A stretch of 64,000 bases of DNA from Hyphomicrobiales bacterium. Its GTDB lineage: Bacteria > Pseudomonadota > Alphaproteobacteria > Rhizobiales > Phreatobacteraceae. The first letter of the stretch is position 1; the number at the start of each line of letters is the position of its first letter. The notes below the pieces were generated by a model. It saw only the letters and a program-made list of their open reading frames with translations, did no database searches and was not told the DNA's origin. Shown piece by piece: positions 33,537 to 42,928 of the stretch. The DNA lies in assembly GCA_017304475.1 (NCBI GenBank), contig JAFKKV010000012.1:124001-188000 (forward strand), given 5' to 3'. The translations under genes were made by a program, and so were the position numbers.

Positions 33537-35006
33537 ATGTCGACGATTGTTGAACGCATAGATCGAGTTTCGAAGAGAGAATCGCGGGTATTTCGCGCGG
33601 TGATGATGACCGTTGCCGGCTTGGCCATCAGCGGTTGCTCGACCGATACGCCAACGCGGGAACTCGGCTTCCAGATGCCGGCCCGTTATACCGAGGCCTT
33701 ACCTCAGACCGGCAATATCAGCCCGAACTGGTGGCGTGCCTACCGCCTGCCGGCGCTGACCCAGCTGGTCGAGACCGCACTGGAGAAGAATCTCGACATC
33801 AACGCGGCGATCGCGCGCATCCGGCAGGCCGAGGCGCAGATCATGACGGCGCGGGCGCCGCTGCTGCCGACGCTCAACGGCACCACCAGCGGCAGCCGCG
33901 CACGGTCTTCGGGGGCGGGATTCGAGACCAGCTCCTTCGCGCTGGGGGTCAATACGACCTTCATTCTCGATGTCTTCGGCCGCAACCGCACGCTCCTGGA
34001 GGCGGCCCAGGCGACGGCCTCGGCGAGCCGGGTCGACAAGGACTATGTCGCGCTGGTCGCCGCCTCGACCGTGACCTCGACCTATTTCCAGCTCCTGGCG
34101 CTGCAGGACCGGGTCGGCATCGCCGAGCGCAGTGCCGCATCGGCGGCCCGCATTCTCGGCGCCATCCGGGCACGCGCCACCGCCGGCACCGTGTCGGATT
34201 TCGAGATCTCGCAGCAGGAGGCGCTCGCCGCGAACCTGCGCGCGGCCGTGCCGGGCCTGCGCCAGCAGGTGGTTTCGACGCGCAATGCCCTGGCCATCCT
34301 GGTCGGCAGCGTGCCGCAGCAATTCGGCCCGCGCGGCGGCTCCCTGGCAAACCTGGCGATCCCGGCGGTGCGGCCGGGCCTGCCGTCGGACCTGTTGCAG
34401 CGCCGGCCCGATGTGAAGGAAGCCGAGATCAAGCTGGCGGCGCTCGACGCCAATATCCGGGCCGCCCGGCTCGCCTATTTCCCGACCATCAGCCTGACCG
34501 GCCAGGGGGGCTTCCAGAGCGCGGCTCTCGGCTTGCTGCTGCAGCCGCATTCGGCGATCTATTCGGTGGCCGCCAGCGCCACCCAGACGATCTTCGATAC
34601 CGGCACCCTGCGCGGCAATCTCGAGCTGCAGCGCGGTCTTTACGACGAATCGCTGCAGGCCTATCGCAAGACCGTGCTGACCGCCCTGTCTGATGTCAGC
34701 AACGGCCTCGAAGGATCCAGGCAGACCGCCGAGCAGGTGCGCTATCAGGCCCAGGCTGTGGCTGCCGCCCGGCGCGCCTTCCGGATCACCGACGACCGCA
34801 TCACCGCCGGCGTCATCGATATCGTGACCCTCCTGAACACCCAGCAATCCCTTTTCTCGTCGGAGGACGCCCTGGCCCAGGCGCGGCTCGCCCGGGCGCT
34901 CGCCTCGGTGTCGCTGTTCCAGGCGCTGGGTGGCGGATGGACGCCGGAGACATCACATACCGCCGTGGTGCCCAATGCGGACGCCGAATGGAGACGCACG
35001 CCATGA
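33537..35006 (+). CDS. NodT-family RND outer-membrane efflux lipoprotein
   Basis: 489 residues of the TolC-like family. The lipobox LAISGC near residue 31 marks it as an outer-membrane lipoprotein. Two repeated OEP domains follow (NWWRAYRLPALTQLVETALEKN; LPSDLLQRRPDVKEAEIKLAA), the latter being the NodT/CusC signature. It forms the exit duct for the RND pump encoded next. An internal ATG at 33603 would also leave a signal peptide and could be the true start; neither has a clear ribosome site. ATGA overlap with the adaptor gene. Confidence 0.92.
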   Translation: MSTIVERIDRVSKRESRVFRAVMMTVAGLAISGCSTDTPTRELGFQMPARYTEALPQTGNISPNWWRAYRLPALTQLVETALEKNLDINAAIARIRQAEAQIMTARAPLLPTLNGTTSGSRARSSGAGFETSSFALGVNTTFILDVFGRNRTLLEAAQATASASRVDKDYVALVAASTVTSTYFQLLALQDRVGIAERSAASAARILGAIRARATAGTVSDFEISQQEALAANLRAAVPGLRQQVVSTRNALAILVGSVPQQFGPRGGSLANLAIPAVRPGLPSDLLQRRPDVKEAEIKLAALDANIRAARLAYFPTISLTGQGGFQSAALGLLLQPHSAIYSVAASATQTIFDTGTLRGNLELQRGLYDESLQAYRKTVLTALSDVSNGLEGSRQTAEQVRYQAQAVAAARRAFRITDDRITAGVIDIVTLLNTQQSLFSSEDALAQARLARALASVSLFQALGGGWTPETSHTAVVPNADAEWRRTP

Positions 35007-36373
35007 CGCGCACGTCCCGCTTCTTCCTCTTCGTCCTTGCCGCCGCGGCGGCAGGCGGCGGCTATTACTGGTGGACGGTCTATCGCCCGGCCCAGATGGC
35101 GCAGGCGCCGAGCGCAACCAGCCCCGGCGGCGGTGGCGGTCAGCGCGGCGGTGGCGGCCGGCGTGGCGGCTTTCCCGGCGATCCGCCGCCTTCGGTGGTG
35201 GTGCAGGCACCCCGCGTCACCGACGTGCCGGTTCATATCGACGCGGTCGGCACGGTTCTGCCGCTGCGCAACGTGACGGTGCGGCCGCAGGTCGACGGAC
35301 GGTTGCTGGCCGTGACCTTCCGCGAGGGCCAGACGGTCAAGGCGGGCGATGTGCTCGCGCGGATCGATCCGACCGTCTATCAGGCGCAATATGACCAGAC
35401 GGTCGCCAAGCTTGCCCAGGACGAGGCGATCCTGGCCAATGCCCGGCTCGATCTGGCGCGTTATACCCGGCTCGCCACCGACAATTCCGGGTCGCGCCAA
35501 CAGGCCGACACCCAGCGCGCGCTGGTCGCCCAATACGAGGCCCAGGTCCGGCTCGATCAGGCGGCGGTCGACAATGCCAAGGCCGTGCTGTCCTACACGA
35601 CCATCGTCTCGCCGATCGACGGGCGCACCGGCATCCGCATGATCGACGAGGGCAATTTGGTGCAGGCCAGCTCGACCAGCGGGCTGGTGGTGGTGGCCCA
35701 GGTCAATCCCATCGCGGTGACCTTCGCGGTGCCGCAGCAGCAATTGCGCACCGTGGTGGCGGCGCTGGCGCGGGGCCGGCCGAAAACCGAGATCGTCGGC
35801 GCCGAAAGCGGGCGGGTGCAGGATACCGGCACGCTGGAAGTGGTCGACAACCAGATCGACCAGACCACCGGGACGGTGAAGCTGAAGGCGATCTTCGGCA
35901 ATGACGCCGCGCATCTGTGGCCCGGGCAATATGTCGCCATCCGGCTCGAGGTGGACATCCTGCGGGGCGTGACGGTGGTGCCCGGCGAGGCGGTGCAGCG
36001 CGGCCCGAACGGCACCTTCGTCTATGTGATGAAGGACGAGGCGAGCGTCGGGGTCAGGCCGGTGCAGGTGTCGCGCGAGGCCGAGGGCGTCGCGGTGGTG
36101 TCGGGCGTGACGCCCGAGGACCGGGTGGTCACGATCGGCTTCGCCAGGCTCGCCGACGGCGCGGCCGTGCGCGTGGCGCAGGGCCAGGGCGGCGCGCCGG
36201 CCCAGGGCGCGCCGGCAGCTCCCGGCGATGCTCCGGCGGCGCGGGCCGCGCCGACACCAGGCAATCCGACGGCGCAGGACGGCCCGGCGGCCCCGGGCGA
36301 GCCGCAGCAGGGACGGCGGGGGCGCCGGGCCGAAAACGGCGGCCCGCCGCGCGGAACTCCGGCGACGCCATGA
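35003..36373 (+). CDS. mdtA: RND efflux periplasmic adaptor subunit (MdtA-like)
   Basis: 456 residues. N-terminal membrane anchor, Gly-rich linker (about 30-50), then the lipoyl/barrel-sandwich and hairpin (PVHIDAVGTVLPLRNVTVRPQ; VDGRLLAVTFREGQTVKAGD), beta-barrel and MP domains, as in MdtA/AcrA. The C-terminus adds an unusual 60-residue Ala/Pro/Gly-rich tail ending in Arg-rich and TPATP segments. It joins the two permeases to the NodT channel. The start at 35003 overlaps the nodT stop; GGAG is upstream. Its stop overlaps the next start. Confidence 0.93.
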   Translation: MTRTSRFFLFVLAAAAAGGGYYWWTVYRPAQMAQAPSATSPGGGGGQRGGGGRRGGFPGDPPPSVVVQAPRVTDVPVHIDAVGTVLPLRNVTVRPQVDGRLLAVTFREGQTVKAGDVLARIDPTVYQAQYDQTVAKLAQDEAILANARLDLARYTRLATDNSGSRQQADTQRALVAQYEAQVRLDQAAVDNAKAVLSYTTIVSPIDGRTGIRMIDEGNLVQASSTSGLVVVAQVNPIAVTFAVPQQQLRTVVAALARGRPKTEIVGAESGRVQDTGTLEVVDNQIDQTTGTVKLKAIFGNDAAHLWPGQYVAIRLEVDILRGVTVVPGEAVQRGPNGTFVYVMKDEASVGVRPVQVSREAEGVAVVSGVTPEDRVVTIGFARLADGAAVRVAQGQGGAPAQGAPAAPGDAPAARAAPTPGNPTAQDGPAAPGEPQQGRRGRRAENGGPPRGTPATP

Positions 36374-39300
36374 ACGTCTCCGCGCCCTTCATCCACCGGC
36401 CGATCGCGACGTCGCTCCTGGCTTTCGCGCTCGTGCTGGCCGGCGTGCTCGGCTATCTCAGGCTGCCGGTTTCATCGCTGCCGCAGGTCGAGTTCCCGAC
36501 GATCCAGGTGACCACCCTGCTGCCCGGCGCCAATCCGGATACGGTGGCGGCCCTGGTGACCGCGCCGCTTGAGCGGCAGCTCGGCCAGATCCCCTCACTC
36601 GCCACCATGACCTCTTCGAGTTCGCTCGGGCTGTCGCAGGTGACGCTGCAATTCGATCTCGACCGCGATATCGACGCGGCCTCGCAGGACGTCCAGTCGG
36701 CGATCAACGCGGCCGGATCGGTGCTGCCGCGGACGCTGCCCTATCCGCCGACCTATTCGAAGGTGAACCCGGCCGACGCGCCCATCGTGACCCTGGCGAT
36801 CACCTCGGAGACCGCGCCGCTCGAACGCCTCGCAGACATCGCCGATACCTTGCTGGCGCAGCGGCTGAGCGAAATCTCCGGTGTCGGCCGGGTCTCGGTC
36901 GCCGGCAATCTGAAACCCGCCGTCCGCATCCAGGCCGATATCAGCCGGCTCGCCGCCTATCAGATCGGGCTCGAAGACGTCCGCGCCGCTATCATCGCCG
37001 CCAATGTCGCCGGCCCCAAGGGCTCGCTCGACGGCCCGCGCCAGTCCTTCACCATTGCCGCCAACGACCAGGTGACGGCGGTCTCCGCCTACAAGGCCGT
37101 CATCATCGCCTATCGCAACGGCGCGCCGGTGCTGCTGTCGGATCTCGCGCGCGTCACCGACGGCCTGGAGAATACGCGGGTCGGCGCCTGGTACCAGGGC
37201 AAGCCGTCCATCGTGATGGATATCCAGCGCCAGCCGGGCGCCAATGTGGTCAAGACGGTCGAGCGCATCCTGGCCGAATTGCCGCGCCTGGAGCGCGCCT
37301 TGCCGAGCGGCGCCAGGCTGACCGTGGTCAATGACCGGACCGGCACGATCAAGGCGTCGATCCACGACGTGCAGATCACGCTGGCGATCAGCGTCGGGCT
37401 GGTCGTCCTGGTGGTGCTGCTCTTCCTGCGCTCCTGGCGCGCCACGCTGGTCGCGGGCGTCGCCCTGCCGCTGTCCCTGGTCACCACCTTCGCCGTGATG
37501 TCGCTGGTCGGCTTCTCGCTCGACAATCTGTCGCTGATGGCGCTGACCATCGGCACCGGCTTCGTCGTCGACGACGCCATCGTCATCATCGAGAATATCG
37601 TCCGGCGGATGGAAAAGGGCGAGGCGCCGTTCGAGGCGGCGCTCAAGGGCTCCAAGGAAATCGGCTTCACCATCGTGTCGCTGACCGTTTCGCTGGTCGC
37701 GGTGTTCATCCCGCTCCTGTTCATGAGCGGGCTGGTCGGTCGCATGTTCCGCGAATTCGCGCTGACCCTGACTATCGCGGTGGTGGTGTCGGCGGTGGTG
37801 TCGCTGACGCTCAGCCCGATGATGTGCAGCCGCCTCCTGAAGCATAAGCCGGAGAGCGAGGGCGAACCGCGTCCGACCTGGAGCTCGCGGCTGGTCGACG
37901 CCTATGGCCGCAGCGTCGCCTGGGTGGTGGACAGGCCGGTCGGCACGCTGCTCCTGACCGCGCTGACGCTCGCCATCACGGTGTGGTTCTATATCGTCAT
38001 GCCCAAGGGTTTCCTGCCGCCGCAGGACACCGGCGCCCTGACGGCGATCCTGCAGGCGGGCCCGACCACGTCATTCCCCGAACTGAAGCGCCTGCAGGAA
38101 GAGGCAACCGCGCTGTTCCGCGCCGATCCCGATGTCACCGGGCTGGTTTCCGTGGCCGGGGCCGCGGCCTCCAACCCGACCACCAACATGGTCCGGATGC
38201 AGATCATCCTGAAGCCGCGCGACGACCGCGACGACACGGCGAGCGACATCGCCGCGCGGCTGCAAAGCCTGGCGCTGCGCGACCTGACCGGGCTGGTGGT
38301 GACCGTCCGGCCGGTGTCCGACATCCAGATCGGCTCGACGGAAAGCCGCGCGGCCTATCAATATACGCTGGTCGGCGCCTCGCGCCCGGAGGTGCTCAAC
38401 TGGGCCCGGCAGCTGTCCGAGCGGATCGAGACCGAGCCGCATTTCCGCAATGTCTCGCTGGAGGTCCAGGAGGGCGGCGGCCGGCTGACCATTCGCATCG
38501 ACCGGGATGCCGCGGCGCGCCTCGGCGTGTCGATCCAGGGCATCGACGACACGCTCTACGATGCCTATGGCCAGCGCCAGATCAGCACGATCTATGCCCA
38601 GACGAACCAGTACCGGGTCATCCTGGAAGCCGATCCGAGCCAGGCCAGCGACCCCGCGGCGATCAGCCGGCTCTATGTTCCCGCGGTCAACCAGACGACC
38701 GGCGCGACAGTTCCCGTGCCGCTCATGTCGGTCGCCCGGGTCGAGCGCGGCACGGCGCCGCTGCTGCTGACGAACCAGGAACAGTTCCCGTCGGTGACGG
38801 TCAGCTTCGATCTCGCGGCCGGATCGGCGCTCAGCGACGCGGTGACGGCGATAGCCAGCGCCCGCGCCGAGCTCGGCGTGCCGGATTCGGTGTCGGGTGA
38901 CTTCGCCGGCGAGGCGGCGGAATTTGCCCGCTCGCTTGCCGGCCAGCCCTGGCTGATCCTCGCCGCCGTCGTGGTCATCTATATCGTGCTGGGCGTGCTC
39001 TACGAGAGCTACATTCACCCGATCACCATTCTGTCGACCTTGCCGTCGGCCGGCATCGGCGCGCTGCTGGCGCTCTGGCTCACCGGCAACGACCTGTCGC
39101 TGGTGGCGCTCATCGGCATCGTGCTGCTGATGGGCATCGTCAAGAAGAATGCCATCATGATGATCGATTTCGCGCTCGACGCGGAGCGCGAGCGCGGCAT
39201 GGATCCGCGCTCGGCGATCATCGAGGCCTGCCGCCTGCGCTTCCGGCCGATCATGATGACGACGCTGGCCGCCCTGTTCGGGGCGCTGCCTTTGGCGCTG

Positions 39301-39507
39301 CAGCACGGCACCGGCTCGGAATTGCGCATTCCGCTCGGCATCACCATTATCGGCGGCCTGCTGCTCAGCCAGTTGCTGACGCTCTACACGACGCCGGTCA
39401 TCTATCTGGAGCTGGAAAGGTTGAGGCTGGCGCTCGGCGGAACCACGCATGTGCCCGGCCAGCAGCCGCCGATCGAGCCCGAGCCTTCGATCAAGCCTGG
39501 AGAGTGA
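36370..39507 (+). CDS. mdtB: RND efflux permease 1 (MdtB-like)
   Basis: 1045 residues with the 12-helix RND plan: APFIHRPIATSLLAFALVLA first helix, large periplasmic loops after TM1 and TM7, and GTGFVVDDAIVIIENIVRRM in TM4, where the two Asp residues relay protons. The second half has GIVKKNAIMMIDFALDA. Together with the next gene it makes a two-permease pump of the MdtBC type, which exports bile salts, novobiocin and similar compounds in enterics; the real substrate here is unknown. ATGA overlap with mdtA. Confidence 0.94.
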   Translation: MNVSAPFIHRPIATSLLAFALVLAGVLGYLRLPVSSLPQVEFPTIQVTTLLPGANPDTVAALVTAPLERQLGQIPSLATMTSSSSLGLSQVTLQFDLDRDIDAASQDVQSAINAAGSVLPRTLPYPPTYSKVNPADAPIVTLAITSETAPLERLADIADTLLAQRLSEISGVGRVSVAGNLKPAVRIQADISRLAAYQIGLEDVRAAIIAANVAGPKGSLDGPRQSFTIAANDQVTAVSAYKAVIIAYRNGAPVLLSDLARVTDGLENTRVGAWYQGKPSIVMDIQRQPGANVVKTVERILAELPRLERALPSGARLTVVNDRTGTIKASIHDVQITLAISVGLVVLVVLLFLRSWRATLVAGVALPLSLVTTFAVMSLVGFSLDNLSLMALTIGTGFVVDDAIVIIENIVRRMEKGEAPFEAALKGSKEIGFTIVSLTVSLVAVFIPLLFMSGLVGRMFREFALTLTIAVVVSAVVSLTLSPMMCSRLLKHKPESEGEPRPTWSSRLVDAYGRSVAWVVDRPVGTLLLTALTLAITVWFYIVMPKGFLPPQDTGALTAILQAGPTTSFPELKRLQEEATALFRADPDVTGLVSVAGAAASNPTTNMVRMQIILKPRDDRDDTASDIAARLQSLALRDLTGLVVTVRPVSDIQIGSTESRAAYQYTLVGASRPEVLNWARQLSERIETEPHFRNVSLEVQEGGGRLTIRIDRDAAARLGVSIQGIDDTLYDAYGQRQISTIYAQTNQYRVILEADPSQASDPAAISRLYVPAVNQTTGATVPVPLMSVARVERGTAPLLLTNQEQFPSVTVSFDLAAGSALSDAVTAIASARAELGVPDSVSGDFAGEAAEFARSLAGQPWLILAAVVVIYIVLGVLYESYIHPITILSTLPSAGIGALLALWLTGNDLSLVALIGIVLLMGIVKKNAIMMIDFALDAERERGMDPRSAIIEACRLRFRPIMMTTLAALFGALPLALQHGTGSELRIPLGITIIGGLLLSQLLTLYTTPVIYLELERLRLALGGTTHVPGQQPPIEPEPSIKPGE

Positions 39508-39510
39508 GCG

Positions 39511-42500
39511 ATGGGTTTCTCCACGCCGTTCATCCTGAGGCCGGTGGCAACCAGCCTGCTGGCTGCCGGACTGCTGATGATCGGCATCGTCGCCTATGTC
39601 TTCCTGCCGGTTTCGAGCTTGCCGAGCATCGACCTGCCGACGGTGCGCGTGAATGCCTCTCAACCGGGAGCCGACCCGGCGATCATGGCGGCGACGGTCG
39701 CGGCTCCCCTGGAACGGCGCCTGGGCGAGATCGCCGGCGTCACCGAGATCACCTCGACCAGTTCGCTCGGCTCGACCTCGATCGCCGTGCAGTTCGAACT
39801 CGGCCGCAATATCGACAGCGCCGCGCGTGACGTCCAGGCGGCGCTGAATGCGGCGGCGACCGACCTGCCGCCCAACCTGCCGTCCTTGCCGGTGTTCCGG
39901 AAGGTCAATCCGGCGGCCGCTCCGATCCTGATCCTGGCGCTGACCTCCGACACCTTGCCGACCAGCGCGCTCTATGACGCGGCCGACAGTGTGCTGGCGC
40001 AGCGCATTTCCCAATTGCCGGGGGTCGCCGACGTCACCGTCACCGGCGCGGAGCAGCCGGCGATCCGCGTGCGTGTCGATCCCGGCGTCCTGGCATCCCT
40101 CGGTCTCGGCATCGATGCGGTGCGCACGGCCATCGTCAATGCCAATACCTTGTCGCCGGCCGGCGCCATCGACGGCGAGCGTACCGCCTTCACCCTCGGT
40201 GCCAACGACCAGATCACCAAGGTCGAGGACTACAAGGCGCTGATCCTGAGGACCGCCAATGGCGACGTCATCCGGCTCGGGGCGATCGCCGATGTGCGCA
40301 ATTCGACGCGCAATTCGCGCGCGGCGGGCTGGTATAACGGCAAGCCCTCGGTGGTGCTGATCATCACCAAGCAGGCCGGCGCCAATGTCATCGAGACGGT
40401 CGACCGGGTCCGCGAGCTGCTGCCGGAGCTGCAGCGCTGGGTTCCCGCGGGGATCACGATCTCGGTCATGAACGACCGGACCACGACCATTCGCGCCAGC
40501 GTGGTCGAGCTCTACCGTACGCTGGCGATCTCGATCGTGCTGGTCATGGCGGTCGTCCTGGCCTTTCTGCGCCGGGCCCGCGCGACGCTTGCCGCCGGCA
40601 TCACCGTGCCGCTGTCGCTGGCCGGTGCTTTCGCCTGCATGTGGTTCGCCAAGTTCTCGATCGACATTCTCTCGCTGATGGCGATCATCGTGGCGGTCGG
40701 TTTCGTCATCGACGATGCCATCGTGATGATCGAAAACGCCGATCGCCACACCGCCATGGGGCTCGACCCGATGCAGGCGACGATCGTCGGCGCCCGGCAG
40801 ATCGGCTTCACTGTCGTCTCGATCAGCATCTCGCTGATCGCCGCCTTCATCCCGCTCTTGTTCATGCAAGGGGTGATCGGCCGGCTGTTCAGCGAATTCG
40901 CCTGGACCATGGTCTTCGCTATCGCGGTCTCGGCCGTGGTGTCGCTGACGGTGACGCCGATGATCGTCGCGCGCATGCGGCCGGCCCGCGAGGGCAGGCC
41001 CTGGCTCATCGGGCGCATCATCGATGCGGTGCTGGGCGCCATGACGCGCGCCTATATGCGCACGCTGAAGCCGGTCGTCGCCCATCCCGGACCGATGTCG
41101 CTGGTCCTGGTCCTGACCATTGCCAGCACGGTTTTCCTGTTCCAGAAGCTGCCCAAGGGCTATTTCCCACAGGACGATACCGGCCTGCTGATCGCCTGGA
41201 CCGAGGCGTCGCCGGAGATCTCCTTTCCGGCCATGCGCGACCTGCAGACCCGGGTGAACGCCATCATCGCCAATGATCCCGCGATTGCCGGCGCGGCGTC
41301 GTCGGTCGGCGGCGGCGGCGGCGGATCGGTCAATAACGGCCGGCTGTTCATCTCGCTCAAGCCCCTCGCCGAACGCCAGGTCGAGACGCAGGTGGTGATC
41401 GCGCGGCTTCGCCGGGCGCTCGGCAATATTCCCGGCATGCGGGTCTTCATCGTGCAGGCTCAGGACCTCAGGGTCGGCGCCCGCTCGGGCAAGTCGCAAT
41501 ATCAGTTCACCCTGTGGAACGCCGACTACAACGAGCTGCAGGCCTGGGTGCCGCGGATCGTCGAGGCGGTGCGCAAGGTGCCGGGACTGGTGGATATTTC
41601 GACCGATCAGGAGCGCGGCGGACTGCAGACCAATCTCGACATCGACCGGATCACCGCGCAGCGGCTGGGCGTGTCGGTGAGCAGCATCGACGCGGCGCTC
41701 TCCAGCGCCTTCTCGCAGCGCCAGATCGCGACCATTTACGGGCCGCGCAACCAGTACAAGGTGGTGCTGGAGGTGGAGCCGCGTTTCGCCCGGTCGCCCA
41801 ACGACATTTCGAGGATCTATGTGCCCGGCTCGGGCGGCGTCCAGGTGCCGCTGTCGACGCTGGTCAAGGTGAACACCACGACGGCGCCGCTGGTGGTCAA
41901 CCACCAGGGGCCGTTCCCGGCGGTGACCATCACCTACAATCTCGCCGAAGGGGCGAGCCTCGACGAGACCATGACGGCGCTCCGGCGGGCGGTCGACGAC
42001 CTGCATCCGCCGCAAAGCCTGCGCACGGAATTTGCCGGCGACGCCAAGGATTTCGCGCAGAACTCGAGCGGCCAGGCGATGCTGATCATCACCGCCCTGC
42101 TGGTCATCTATATCGTGCTCGGCGTGCTCTATGAGAGCCTGGTCCATCCCCTGACGATCCTGTCGACCTTGCCGTCGGCAGGTCTCGGCGCCCTGCTGGC
42201 GCTGTGGGGCGCGGGCATGGATCTCTCGGTCATCGCCATGATCGGCATCATCCTGCTGATCGGCATCGTCAAGAAGAACGGCATCATGATGGTCGACTTC
42301 GCCATCGAGGCGACACGCGATCGCGGCCTGGCGCCCCGCGAGGCGGTTCTGGAGGCCTGTCACGAGCGCTTCCGGCCGATCCTGATGACGACGCTCGCCG
42401 CCATGCTCGGCGCCCTGCCGCTGGCGCTCGGCCATGGTCCGGGATCGGCGCTGCGCCAGCCGCTCGGCGTCACGATCATCGGCGGCCTGGTCGTTTCACA

Positions 42501-42615
42501 GGTGCTGACCCTCTACACCACGCCGGCGCTCTATCTGGCGCTGGAGAACCTGCGGCTCAGGTTCGGCCGCCGCAAGGCCGGGCCGGTCACCGATCTCGCC
42601 ACCGAGCAGCCGTGA
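39511..42615 (+). CDS. mdtC: RND efflux permease 2 (MdtC-like)
   Basis: 1034 residues, same fold as the preceding permease and about the same length, starting 3 bp after its stop. STPFILRPVATSLLAAGLLM opens the first helix; VGFVIDDAIVMIENADRH carries the TM4 Asp pair; GIVKKNGIMMVDFAIEATRD is in the second half. In MdtBC the two permeases form a mixed trimer in which one is the main proton translocator; both copies here keep the Asp pair. A GC-rich hairpin (42622-42636, arms CCCGCC/GGCGGG) follows the stop. Confidence 0.94.
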   Translation: MGFSTPFILRPVATSLLAAGLLMIGIVAYVFLPVSSLPSIDLPTVRVNASQPGADPAIMAATVAAPLERRLGEIAGVTEITSTSSLGSTSIAVQFELGRNIDSAARDVQAALNAAATDLPPNLPSLPVFRKVNPAAAPILILALTSDTLPTSALYDAADSVLAQRISQLPGVADVTVTGAEQPAIRVRVDPGVLASLGLGIDAVRTAIVNANTLSPAGAIDGERTAFTLGANDQITKVEDYKALILRTANGDVIRLGAIADVRNSTRNSRAAGWYNGKPSVVLIITKQAGANVIETVDRVRELLPELQRWVPAGITISVMNDRTTTIRASVVELYRTLAISIVLVMAVVLAFLRRARATLAAGITVPLSLAGAFACMWFAKFSIDILSLMAIIVAVGFVIDDAIVMIENADRHTAMGLDPMQATIVGARQIGFTVVSISISLIAAFIPLLFMQGVIGRLFSEFAWTMVFAIAVSAVVSLTVTPMIVARMRPAREGRPWLIGRIIDAVLGAMTRAYMRTLKPVVAHPGPMSLVLVLTIASTVFLFQKLPKGYFPQDDTGLLIAWTEASPEISFPAMRDLQTRVNAIIANDPAIAGAASSVGGGGGGSVNNGRLFISLKPLAERQVETQVVIARLRRALGNIPGMRVFIVQAQDLRVGARSGKSQYQFTLWNADYNELQAWVPRIVEAVRKVPGLVDISTDQERGGLQTNLDIDRITAQRLGVSVSSIDAALSSAFSQRQIATIYGPRNQYKVVLEVEPRFARSPNDISRIYVPGSGGVQVPLSTLVKVNTTTAPLVVNHQGPFPAVTITYNLAEGASLDETMTALRRAVDDLHPPQSLRTEFAGDAKDFAQNSSGQAMLIITALLVIYIVLGVLYESLVHPLTILSTLPSAGLGALLALWGAGMDLSVIAMIGIILLIGIVKKNGIMMVDFAIEATRDRGLAPREAVLEACHERFRPILMTTLAAMLGALPLALGHGPGSALRQPLGVTIIGGLVVSQVLTLYTTPALYLALENLRLRFGRRKAGPVTDLATEQP

Positions 42616-42928
42616 CGCCGTCCCGCCGCGGGCGGGAACCGGTTCGGCCGATCGGCGTTGATAAGGGGTGTTTGCGGCGCAGGAGCCGGGACGGGGCCAT
42701 GTGTGGTGGATCTCGACCGGTCATCAGGCGGCCGGACGCGCGAACGAACCGGTCGGAATGAGGCGTTCTGCAGGTTGGATCGGCCCACCGCGAGATTCCG
42801 GTGAGTCCGAGTTCTGCCACAACCTCATCGTGTTCTGACCCTGATGACGCCGCCTTTGCCATATGCGATGCAGGGGTGGGGTCATTTCTCGAGTTATCCG
42901 GCGATACGTCGCTGCGAGAAGGGGAAAC
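42616..42928. other. 313-bp intergenic region between the efflux operon and the OmpA-family gene
   Basis: Apart from a small hairpin just after mdtC (42622-42636) without a T-run, I see no gene or strong motif. It must contain the promoter of the OmpA-family gene; the segment before 42929 carries its GAGAAGGGGAAAC ribosome site. Confidence 0.5.

Noticed and set aside
38071-42435. A 1454-codon open frame on the minus strand opposite the two RND permease genes
   Set aside because: It is the antisense shadow of GC-rich genes with strong third-position bias; its translation is Arg/Asp/His/Gln-rich low-complexity and shows no domain, while the plus strand has clear RND proteins.
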